From: Diphasiastrum complanatum
Lineage: Eukaryota > Streptophyta > Lycopodiopsida > Lycopodiales > Lycopodiaceae
Length of the DNA: 64,000 bases
Direction of reading: 5' to 3'
NCBI GenBank assembly: GCA_029204225.1
Contig: CM055096.1
Coordinates: 6,068,931-6,132,930, forward strand
A program made the translations under genes and the position numbers. Shown here in pieces: positions 46,582 through 56,222 of the stretch. The notes beneath the pieces are model-generated. The model did not search any database and was not told the origin of the DNA. It saw only the letters and a list, made by a program, of their open reading frames with translations. The first letter of the stretch is position 1, and every line of letters begins with the position of its first letter.

Positions 46582-47640
46582 ATGGATGTATATGCATGGA
46601 GAACACATCTTGTTTTTCTCATTTTATATGGAGAACTTACCTCTTTTGATTCTAAGAAAGATCAAGTTGAGAAGCAAACCGATCTAACTCTTGGTGAAGA
46701 TGGTGTTGATAAGCAATTTTCAAATGATGCTTTTGTTATGTCATTTTGCTTGTTGGCTAATCATGGAGATATTTATCCTTGGTGGATTGATAGTGGAGCT
46801 ACATCACACAAGACATTTCATAAGGATTATTATTCATCATTGATGGCATTTGAAGGTGACAAGAAATTGATCTACATGGCCAATGATGGGGAGTGCGCAA
46901 TCAAAGGGATTGGCACAAATTTTCCTATTTCTCTCTCCACCAATAGGAATGTGAATTTGAAGGATGTTTTGTTCATTCCATCTATCACTACGAATCTTCT
47001 TAGTGTAAGTCAAATGCTTGACAAGGATTTCAAGGTGAATTTTGATGGTGATGCTTGTTAGATCAAGGAGGAGGATGAATTAATTGCAAAAGGGAAGAGG
47101 CAAGATAAGTTGTTCAAACTTGATGCTTGTGTTGTTCTAACCAAGTTGGATGTATGGAAAATGAGAAAGTTTTCAATGCAAGAGGAATGGCAGAAGAGAT
47201 TGGGGCATTTCAACTACAAGTCATTGGAGGTGATGGCAAAGAGGCTATTTGTTTTTGGTCTTCCCAAATCTCTAACTAGCATGAATCATGTTTGTGAGCA
47301 ATGTGCTTTATCAAAGTCAAATAGGTTACCTTACAAGAGATCTACATCAAGATCGAGTAAGCCTTTTCAACTTGTGCATTCAAATATTCATAGTGTTATT
47401 ATAATTAGCAATGGAGGTGCGAAGATGTATGTGACATTTATTGATGATTTTAGTATATTTGGTTGGGTGTATCTACTAAAGAGCAAGGATAAAGTGTTTG
47501 ATGTCTATTTAAAGTTCAAGATGGCAAGAGAGATGCAATTCTCAAGTGCTTAAGGAACGACAATGATGGTGAGTACATTTCTACCAACTTCAAAGCATTT
47601 TATGAGGCAAATGGGATCAAGAGAGAGTACACGACAAACG
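46582..47640 (+). pseudogene. Copia protease, pre-integrase and integrase fragment
   Basis: Protease WWIDSGATSH with intact DSG (46,785), SLSTNRNVNLKDVLFIP, LLSVSQML, then a TAG at 47,059; pre-integrase WQKRLGHFNYKSLEVM and CEQCALSKSNRLPY; integrase YVTFIDDFSIFGWVYLL. The first catalytic motif reads HSNIHS instead of HSDIH. A frameshift near 47,550 is followed by LRNDNDGEYIS and EANGIKREYTTN, where the sequence switches abruptly to a Ty3 LTR at about 47,641. It belongs to the same family as 28.2-29.5 kb. Confidence 0.9.
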
Positions 47641-47990
47641 TCCTTGCTCTCTATCACTTTTCCTCCATATCTCATGCTTTATTTGTGTTTTGCTAGTTGT
47701 TAAATTTGATTGTTATTGGGATTGTATGTTATTATACTTTTTATGAGAGAGGAAGGGAGAGAGAGAAAGAGTAAGCTATCTTTGTTGTGGATGCGTAGTG
47801 TTAATGGATCGTAGTGTTAATGTTTCGGGTTAATGGATGTTAGAGTTAGATGTGAATCCTCCATTCATGTTGAAATCAGAACTATACTATCGCTCTCATG
47901 GGAACGAACCTATGCGTGACAACTAACTTCCTCTCTTTGATGCTAGATTGACTAGATCTTGGTTTCAGGTTAGGCAAAGAAAGAAACCCA
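47641..47990 (+). mobile_element. Ty3 LTR 3' fragment (element Z)
   Basis: Plus orientation equivalent of 30,732-31,085, ending AAAGAAACCCA. The last bases of the LTR and the whole primer-binding site are missing: the sequence jumps to TTGGCATTAGGCATCTTGTC, which in element Y lies ~85 bases further inside. Confidence 0.82.
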
Positions 47991-49075
47991 TTGGCATTAG
48001 GCATCTTGTCGTGGCATGAATAGTGTTAGATCTGCATTTAGGATTAGTTTGGGAGTGATTTTGCCTGATTTGAGTGGCTTTGCTTGTTCAAAATCTAATA
48101 TGATTGTAGAACAGGGAAAGCTATTCAGATTACCACTATTAAGATCCATTTGGATCGAAGATATCAGAAAAAAACAACAAAAATCGGTCAAATCTGCCAA
48201 AGTTTGGTCAAAAGGAGACAAAAATCGTCATCAAAGCTGATACTTTTTACCCTCTTTTAGGAAAACTTCACCGAGTTGCAAAAACCTTTGTTTTTGATAA
48301 CAGAACCTTCAGTTTGAAGGGCAAAGAATCCTTCCCAGCAGATTTCCAGAAACATCAGAAAAACCGTCAAAAAACACCAAAAAATCACCAAAATCCTAAC
48401 AATACAGAAAAAGAACCTTCGCCCGATTCACTGAGCATAGGTGTGATTCAGATCTATCTACTGCCAAGTAGGCGAAGAATAATACCAAAAATAGAAGGGT
48501 TTCAGAAGATCAGTTGTCATATTGCCATATTTTTGTCAGAAAAGTCATTTTTTCGCAAAAATACCAATATTACTCTTGATCCTTCGCCAAAATTTTTGTC
48601 AAGCTTCCAAAACATTCTATTTATAGTAAAATATCATTTTTGAGTTCGGCAAAAATTCTTCATGTCCATATCATAGAAAATCTTGATTTTTACCCTCGCC
48701 AAACTACGGAAACTGTATTTTCTTATGTCAGAAACCTTCGTCGGGTGTACCCTAGTTTTATCTGTGTCAGATCTTGCATCTGAGAATTTGGCGATGTTTA
48801 TTACTCGAGAAATTGTCGAAAAAGTTGATTAGAGAGTTTTTTTTTGCCAAAATAAGACTGTTGAACCTTCGCCGAGCCAACTTTTGCCTAGGGAACCTTT
48901 GCCAGTACTATTTTTAGGCTCTGATTTTCCAGATCAAGTGTCTGTCAAAATTTAGATCAAATCTGATACAATCTGATTTGGATTCTGAGAAATTTTTAGC
49001 AGATCTGATCTGAGATAGTTTTGATTGAAAAATCTAGAACCAATCTCATTGTCTACTTGATCTGAATTTGTAAAG
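47991..49075 (+). other. Ty3 leader of element Z with AACCTTCGCC repeats
   Basis: About 1.1 kb of untranslated leader. AACCTTCG/CCTTCGCC-like motifs recur at about 48,264, 48,302, 48,413, 48,578, 48,730, 48,861 and 48,893. The leader ends just before the gag ATG at 49,076. Confidence 0.65.
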
Positions 49076-49756
49076 ATGGCTGTCCCTGGAGCTGCTCCTC
49101 ATGAAGTCAATCCTATTATTGCTAGAAGAGCACCTCGTTTGGATCTACCCAAATACAATGGATTAACAGATCCAGTTAGATTTCTTCAGATCTATGCTGA
49201 ATCCTGTGAAGTCTATGGCAAAATTTTCCCTCGAGATAAACTTGAGCTGTTTACCATGGCCTTAACAGGCACGGCATAATATTGGTACTATAATCAAGAT
49301 GAAATTGAGCGTATAGATTGGGAGGTTGTTAAAAGAGCCCTTATCACATGATTCAAACCGCAGAAGTTTATGGAAGACCCTTTCCTACTTTCAAGTAAAA
49401 TTAAAATAGGAAAGTGAGAAATGGTTTGAGATTACATTGAACGGATGAAACACCTCAGATCTGAGTGCAAACCTGAGCTGATTAACGAAAATGCCATGAT
49501 TATGTGGTTTTTGTCAAGTTTATCTAAACAAATCAGACTTGAGCTGAAACACCATAATGAGTATGCACTCTTGCAAAATGCTATGGACGATGCAATTCGG
49601 GAGGAGGATGAAGATTCAGATGATGAGCCGAATATCAATATGTTGCCTTATACATCAGGGCAGACTACTACGACATCCACCACTATTGCATCCACGAATG
49701 TCAATGCTACTGAAGAAATGATGCTCAATGATTTCGAAAAACTTGGGAAGAACTAG
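49076..49756 (+). pseudogene. Ty3/gypsy gag capsid region, element Z
   Basis: ATG at 49,076 begins MAVPGAAPHEVNPIIARRAPRL, followed by LPKYNGLTDPVRFLQIYAESC and LELFTMALTGTA, then a stop. It continues in frame or nearby with YWYYNQDEIERIDWEVVKRA and DYIERMKHLRSECKPELINENAMIMWFL, the typical Retrotrans_gag layout. Four or more stops interrupt it; most are TGA or TAA codons that could come from CGA or CAA by C-to-T change. Confidence 0.88.
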
Positions 49757-50091
49757 TAGAAACAGATGGAAAAGTTGCAGTTGCAATTTGATGAGAAGAT
49801 AAAAGCATTGGAAGATTTTCACGAAAAAGCAAACAAGGAACTTGAGAAATTTGCGAAGACTTTTCCTACCAGGTAAAATTTTTGGTGTTCTATTTGTATA
49901 GGAAATCACACAGTGAACGAGTGTTCTCAATTGAAAAAATGAATGGAAATCAGTGTATGCCATTTGTGTAATTCGCCTAATCATGAGACTGCTTTTTGCA
50001 ACTTCAATCCTCGGATAATTCAGCAATGGTAGCATGGAGGAAATTCAGCAGCTAGACTGTCCCACCAAAGTACTCCGCTCCTCCTGCCAAT

Positions 50092-50712
50092 TTGATGGAA
50101 CCAGAACCGTACAGAAGTGCCGAGCAATGGAACTATGGTACTGATCAAGAAGGTGGATCTTCAGAACAATATGCTATTTATGCTACCGCACAACAACAAG
50201 CCTCTAGAAATTGGACCAAAGCATCACTTGGATGCTTTGCATGTGGAGAAAACCATAGAGTTGCAGAATGTCCAAATAAAGAAAAATTTGTACCATTCTG
50301 TCGTGACTGTGGTTATGGGCATTGCTATAAAGACTGTCCAGCAAGACCAAAGCCACCACCAGCTACAGCACCTGTAAATTTGATAACAATCAAGCAAAGA
50401 CCAGTAGCTCAGAATAAATCAAGTGTACCCTTGATGGTGGTCACCAGAGCACATAAGCAGAAAGAATCAGTAGCAGATCCAGTACCTACTGATTCTATAC
50501 CATTGAATGATATACCAACAACATCTGGAATCTTTCCCAATCTTCATGCTGAAAAAAGAAGGTATCAGGATATGAGCCAGTGGATTAAACATCTGCAAGA
50601 GGAAGAGGAACTTGAGGCTGTTAAAGCAACAACCGAAGTTTGCTCTTCACCGTTGCAGCCACCAAGAAATTCACGTATTGATATGAATGATCAGTTGCAT
50701 CATCATGAATAA
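50092..50712 (+). pseudogene. Ty3 gag C-terminal region with two zinc knuckles, element Z
   Basis: The 206-codon frame contains CFACGENHRVAECP and CRDCGYGHCYKDCP, two CCHC-type knuckles (CX2CX3-4HX4C), and ends with a Glu/Lys-rich helix (AEKRRYQDMSQWIKHLQEEEE). It is the better preserved counterpart of 34,224-34,688. Confidence 0.88.
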
Positions 50713-51550
50713 CTTTCAAGATGACTGAACCGAAAGCGCCACAAACAGAACTGCCCATGAATATTTTATCTAGTAAGATTAATATCTCATTGGGAGAGTT
50801 CCTGAAGTTGGTGCCAAAAGCAAAAGAAGTTTTAGTGCAAAAGTTAGCTCAAGTAGAACCATAAGTCCATCAGGAGGCACTTTTTTGTGCTGGATTTGAA
50901 AAATCTAATGAAGTACTCCATGTCGGAGCTGCTTGGGAAAGTGAACAAAAGAATATCACTCTGCTGATACAACATAGACAATCTCCTAAGGAAGCAGCCG
51001 TGATAGATGGCTGTTCAGGAGTTAACCTAATTTCTACAAAGCTATGTGCAAAATGGGGCCTTACCAAAATCAAGCCTGTGAGTTTTTCCATTAAGCTAGA
51101 TGATCAAACGACAGTTCATTTGTGAGGAATGGTTGAAGATATACCTGTCAGAATTGCAGGAGTATAGTTTGTCATTACTTTTGTAGTAATGGACTTACTA
51201 GAAGCGCCAAATGTCTACCGAGTCCTATTGGGACAAACATGATTATGAGTTGCGCAAGTGATTCATAAATGAGATACTGGAAAAATCACTTTTGAAAATC
51301 GTGAACGTGCAGTCAAAGTTGATCCTACAACTTGGACTATCAAACCAGTGGTTCAAAAAGAGGATGATAATTCATCAACAACGGATCATACTTGTGACCG
51401 TCCAGAGAAAAAATTGGGAGTTTATTACGATTCTCAAACGGATACTCTGAACTAAAATGAAGCTCTTGCAACAATTGATTGTGCAATAGGATATATGTGT
51501 CAACAAGATAGTCAGTCAGATTTGAGCAAGATTTCCTTATTGGATCGAAC
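50713..51550 (+). pseudogene. Ty3 protease-like region and linker, element Z
   Basis: AAVIDGCSGVNLISTKLCAKWG (about 50,995) has the hydrophobic-D-x-x-S-x-N-L-I form of gypsy retropepsins, and LDDQTTVHL follows. Downstream are GVYYDSQTDTLN and CAIGYMCQQDSQSDLSKI, homologous to 33,420-33,551 on the other strand. Stops are frequent. The element ends abruptly at about 51,550 where copia LTR sequence begins. Confidence 0.72.
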
Positions 51551-52792
51551 CATCTACATACAAGATGAGATGCAAACTCTAAGAGATACTGATCAAACAT
51601 GAACCAAAATATAAAATATAGTTGTTGTTCATACAATTATAGTACCCTAATGTATTTCACACGTGTCAAACCGGAAATAACAACAAATGATCATTATACA
51701 CACAAGATTGCAAGATATCATCAAGAGAGTGCACCAATGAGTAGTAGAATCCAAAGAGAATCATGTATAGTGATGAAATGAGAGAGAGAAGAGAGAAGAT
51801 GTGTCTCTAAATGAGTTACATCCTTTTATAGAGTGCCCAAAGCCTATTTGGCCACTTGGCTTTCCCTCCAAAATGTAAAACCTACTATTTTTGGGTCTAG
51901 ATTCATTGTACCCAAAGTTCAAATTCGAATTTGTCTCAAACTCAACTTCCAACTTTCCCAAACTTTCAGAGAGTGTTTATCGAATGTATTTTAAACTAAT
52001 ATAACTTCAAAAATTTTATCTCTAAGTCTAAAATGGGTTTTTGGTCTCAATTGACAATTTACCAAAATATGACTAAACCAGACTAAACTAGTTGAAATCT
52101 CTCGCACTCCCTCTTCAACTAGTTTGGCATAGTTTTAACCATACTACTTTGATCCAACTTTAGAATGATATCCATCCTAAGTACAAATATCCTTTCTAAG
52201 ATTCTAAAGTAGTTTCCATAATTGATATAGAGAATAGTGTCCAAATTGGATGCTTCACTATTTCTTACATCAATTTTACACATCAAGATATAACTAGAAC
52301 ATGAAGAACCAAATAGAATGTGAATGAAATGATTCCTCCATGTTTCAAACAACTCTCTGGAAAATTAGAGCAACCAAACAATAAATGTTAGTGATGACCA
52401 TTTGCTTCTCCTCCAACTTTGTCCTTTCTTGATATGTCTCCACCATAAAACTCCATGAATACGCCTCCATCTCCATCTTGCCACAAGAAACCATCAAACC
52501 TTGGAAATCCATGAGTAGGTGAGTACGTCAATGATGCAACCACATGACTCCATAAACCAAGTAGGTTGCATGGGTCCATCTTCAAGATCTACTTGACACA
52601 AGAAAATGACTATGAATTCACCAAAAATTGACAATCTCCAAGTATTGGCACCAAGTAGCTCAACATTTGAGAACTTAGGCATGGATGAGTGACATAATGA
52701 ACCTCCAATAGCTTTATTTCCATCAGTAAAACCATCCAAGAATTCTAGTACAACTCCAACAATAAGATATTGCAAGACAACGTAGCTAGTTC
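51424..52792. repeat. Tandem duplication unit 1 (1,369 bp)
   Basis: ATTACGATTCTCAAACGG at 51,424 recurs at 52,793. The unit joins the tail of Ty3 element Z, a copia LTR and the 3' region of the chimeric copia element. The two units differ by only about 1-2%. Confidence 0.95.
51555..52106 (-). mobile_element. Copia LTR in duplication unit 1
   Basis: Minus strand: starts TGCGAGAGATTTC after the purine tract GAAGAGGGAG (52,107-52,116). A TATA box CTATAAAAGG (51,831-51,840) and TTTGACACGTGTGAAAT downstream mark promoter and leader. The left end is cut where Ty3 sequence begins. It is related to 27,781-28,211. Confidence 0.78.
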
Positions 52793-52923
52793 ATTACGAT
52801 TCTCAAACGGATACTCTAAACTAAAATGAAGCTCTTGCAACAATTGATTGTGCAGTAGGATATATGTGTCAACAAGATAGTCAGTCAGATTTGAGCAAGA
52901 TTTCCTTATTGGATCGAACCATC

Positions 52924-53475
52924 TACATACAAGATGAGATGCAAACTCTAAGAGATACTGATCAAACATGAACCAAAACATAAAATATAGTTGTTGTTCA
53001 TACAATTATAGTACCCTAATGTATTTCACACGTGTCAAACCGGAAATAACAACAAATGATCATTATACACACAAGATTGCAAGATATCATCAAGAGAGTG
53101 CACCAATGAGTAGTAGAACCCAAAGAGAATCATGTATAATGATGAAATGAGAGAGAGAAGAGAGAAGATGTGTCTCTAAATGAGTTACATCCTTTTATAG
53201 AGTGCCCAAAGCCTATTTGGCCACTTGGCTTTCCCTCCAAAATGTAAAACCTACTATTTTTGGGTCTAGATTCATTGTACCCAAAGCTCAAATTTGAATT
53301 TGTCTCAAACTCAACTACCAACTTTTCCAAACTTTCAGAGAGTGTTTATCGAATGTATTTTAAACTAATATAACTTCAAAAAGTTTATCTCTAAGTCTAA
53401 AATGAGTTTTTGGTCTCAATTGACAATTTACCAAAATATGACTAAACCAGACTAAACTAGTTGAAATCTCTCGCA
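52924..53475 (-). mobile_element. Copia LTR in duplication unit 2 (3' LTR of the chimeric element)
   Basis: Same features as in unit 1: purine tract 53,476-53,485 and CTATAAAAGG at 53,191-53,200. It follows the unrecognised ORF region on the minus strand in the order ORFs, PPT, LTR. Confidence 0.8.
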
Positions 53476-53756
53476 CTCCCTCTTCAACTAGTTTGGCATA
53501 GTTTTAACCATACTACTTTGATCCAACTTTAGAATGATATCCATCCTAAGTACAGATATCCTTTCTAAGATTCTAAAGTAGTTTCCATAATTGATATAGA
53601 GAATAGTGTCCAAATTGGATGCTTCACTATTTCTTACACCAATTTTACACATCAAGATATAACTAGAACATGAAGAACCAAATAGAATGTGAATGAAATG
53701 ATTCCTCCATGTTTCAAACACTTCTCTGGAAAATTACAGCAACCAAACAATAAATG

Positions 53757-53951
53757 TTAGTGATGACCATTTGCTCCTCCAACTTTGTCCTTTCTTGATA
53801 TGTCTCCACCATAAAACTCCATGAATACGCCTCCATCTCCATCTTGCCACAAGAAACCATCAAACCTTGGAAATCCATGAGTAGGTGAGTACATCAATGA
53901 TGCAACCACATGACTCCATAAACCAAGTAGGTCTAATTGGTCCATCTTCAA
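53757..53951 (-). CDS. Unrecognised short ORF in the chimeric copia element
   Basis: 64 codons, starting MKMDQLDLLGLWSHVVASL, including FPRFDGFLWQDGDGGVFMEF. It follows the 272-codon frame after one stop, and its counterpart in duplication unit 1 (52,388-52,585) is nearly identical. I do not recognise the family. It may be the end of the same original protein. Confidence 0.4.
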   Translation of the reverse strand: MKMDQLDLLGLWSHVVASLMYSPTHGFPRFDGFLWQDGDGGVFMEFYGGDISRKDKVGGANGHH

Positions 53952-53954
53952 GGT

Positions 53955-54773
53955 CTACTTGACACAAGAAAATGACCATGAATTCACCAAAAAATGACAA
54001 TCTCCAAGTATTGGCACCAAGTAGCTCAACACTTGAGAACTTAGGCATGGATGAGTGACATAATGAACTTCCAATAGCGCTTCATTTCTATCAGTAAAAG
54101 AATCCAAGAATTCTAGTACAACTCCAGCAATAAGACATTGCAAGACAACGTAGCTAGTTTGTCCATATCTTGACAATCTGCACACATCCACATGAAATAG
54201 CTCAAACATTAGATAGAACAAGTAAAGTAAACTTGAAAAACACATCCTTGCTACTTCTTTGACCTTACTTGAGTCTTCAATAAGCTGCAAAAACATAACA
54301 TCTTTGCCAATTACCTCCCCTTTGATGCTCTTGACTAGCTCCAAATTGCCACCTTTCCTTTTGTGTTGTGGAAGCTCTTTGAGACCAACCTCTTGATCTT
54401 GCTCTTGACCATCAAAGTCATTGAACAAAATTTGTTTTCCAGATCCATTACTTGCTTTTTCAGTATGAAAACTATGAGAACCAATGTCCACTTGCATAGA
54501 ATCATCTACACAAGAAGCTTCTTCAAAACATGTGAGTAAAGCAAAGTGAGTTGCTTCCACTTGCTTACCTTTCTCTTGATCATCATAGACATCAAAGATA
54601 TGAATATCTTCAAATTTGACCCTCTGAAAATACTCCCTCTCAAACATATGATCTAGATCCAACAAGATCTCATCAATGCTTGATCTCGAATTTCCACAAA
54701 GGTTAGCGAAAACAATGTCATTGGTGGCACCATCATAAATCAAAAGATAGATTCCAAACTTTCCATCCAACAT
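53955..54773 (-). CDS. Unrecognised ORF, 272 codons, in the chimeric copia element
   Basis: It starts MLDGKFGIYLLIYDGATND. The composition is protein-like with acidic middle parts (QILFNDFDGQEQDQEVGL), a Lys-rich segment, and a hydrophobic Leu/Phe-rich stretch (SLLYLFYLMFELFHVDV) that could be a membrane or buried helix. No retroviral motif is visible: no DDE, no YxDD, no RNase H. It lies on the minus strand between the previous frame and the PPT. It could be a captured host exon set, an env-like accessory ORF or rearranged filler. Confidence 0.45.
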   Translation of the reverse strand: MLDGKFGIYLLIYDGATNDIVFANLCGNSRSSIDEILLDLDHMFEREYFQRVKFEDIHIFDVYDDQEKGKQVEATHFALLTCFEEASCVDDSMQVDIGSHSFHTEKASNGSGKQILFNDFDGQEQDQEVGLKELPQHKRKGGNLELVKSIKGEVIGKDVMFLQLIEDSSKVKEVARMCFSSLLYLFYLMFELFHVDVCRLSRYGQTSYVVLQCLIAGVVLEFLDSFTDRNEALLEVHYVTHPCLSSQVLSYLVPILGDCHFLVNSWSFSCVK

Positions 54774-54893
54774 GAAGTAGAGTAGGTGAAGATGAGTATC
54801 AAACCTAATAAATCTAGCCTTATTGACTCCATAACAAGCCTGAATAAGCTCACCAATGAGATCTCCCTTTCCTTGAAAAAATTGCCTTTCAAT

Positions 54894-55720
54894 TTACTCC
54901 ATGTAGTCTTCTCCAACCAACCTTTTGCCATCTTGGTCATGAGTGATCAATTCACAATCATAGAGTCCTTTGAGTTGATGAAGAGATGTGAGATCCATGA
55001 CTTGGATCTTCCCAAGAACCAATCTTCCATTGCTCTTTCCTTCATAAGACTCCCTCTTAATGATTGCATCATAAAAAGTAGAAATCTCAAAGACATTAGA
55101 AGCCATGAAAAAAATGATTAGTACTTTCAACGTAAGCATGATTGAAGTACTCTCTTTTTTCAAACAAGTAGTTCTACTCAATTGTTCAGGTAATGACTCA
55201 TATGATAATGATTCTTCCTCACTATCATTCACAATGACATCATTCAAAGTACACCCTACTTTGAACTCTTCAGATACTTCTCTTCTTCTTGACTTGTGAC
55301 TATCTCCCTCACCAAGTCTCTTGATAGAACCATTTGATCTACTCTCTTTATTAAGACATGTGACTCCACTTGCTACAAAAATGACTTTATTGGACTCATC
55401 ACAAAAGAATGTAGAAGAACCATCTCCTTCATGCATGCACCTAGCAACATCTTTTTTCATATGATCAAAGAAATCATTAGCAACAACCTTTTCCAATGAA
55501 GAACCTTTATCTCCATTGATGAAGTTAGCTCTTTCCTTACCTTTTGCATGCTTGCACTTGCCATGAAGAACCATTGAAACACCATCATTATCCTCAAGAT
55601 TATCCAAGTTAGCACAAAGATGAACATCTCCAAGAAGCATATTAGATCTCGACCTAGATCTAGCATAAGGAAGCTCTTTTGACTTTGCATAAGATCCACC
55701 AATCTTATTGATGCTAAAAG
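54894..55720 (-). CDS. Unrecognised ORF downstream of copia protease
   Basis: Open continuously from the protease region (55,877 in this frame) to 54,894. From about 55,720 downward the sequence no longer resembles copia: it is hydrophilic and rich in Glu, Lys and Ser (KCKHAKGKERANFINGDKG; SRRREVSEEFKVGC; VNDSEEESLSYESLPEQL), followed by GRLVLGKIQVMDLTSLHQL. LPYARSRSRS near 55,670 faintly recalls the copia pre-integrase end (LPYKRSTSRSS), so the switch point may be inside that motif. Function unknown. Confidence 0.45.
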
Positions 55721-56222
55721 GAAACTTTGGAAAGTGGAAAGTTGAGACCAATCTCCTTTTCCTTTCCATCCTTTTTGTTAGCCATAAAAAAAGCATCAAG
55801 CTTAAAAAGTCTACCTTGTCTATTGCCCCTAGCAACCAAGATTCTTTCCTTTGTAATGAAACAAGCATCACTCCCAAACTTAACCGTGTATCCTTTCTCT
55901 ATCATTCGACCAACACTTAGCAAATTCTTTGAAAGTGAAGGAATATAAAAAACACCATCAAGTCTTGCTTTCCTATTAGTAGAAAGACAAATAGGAATTG
56001 AACAAATACCTTCAATCACACACGTACCACCATTTGGCCATGTGAATTGCTTTCTTGGCTCCATCATAAGTGACCAAAGAAGTAAAGAACTCCTTGTGAC
56101 TAGTCATGTGTGAACTAGCTCCACTATCAGTCCACCATGAATCTTTGTCACCTTCACTTGATATTGGACTTGAACACATCAAAAGAGATTCACCACCACT
56201 TAGATCCTCATCATTAGTAGTA
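55721..56222 (-). pseudogene. Copia protease region of the chimeric element
   Basis: DSWWTDSGASSHMTSHKEFF (56,105-56,160) is the copia protease start with DSG intact. It continues across a frameshift with CVIEGICSIPICLSTNRKAR, FYIPSLSKNLLSVGRMIEKG and GNRQGRLFKLDAFF. Upstream the frame FTTNDEDLSGGESLLMCSS leads to the junction with copy C of the TFIIS-N block. Confidence 0.9.

Larger units (their letters stand above)
52793..54159. repeat. Tandem duplication unit 2
   Basis: Ends near CAACGTAGCTAGTT at 54,158, beyond which the sequence continues into the chimeric copia element. A few short indels separate the two units (for example GCTTCTCC versus GCTCC near 53,772). Confidence 0.95.
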
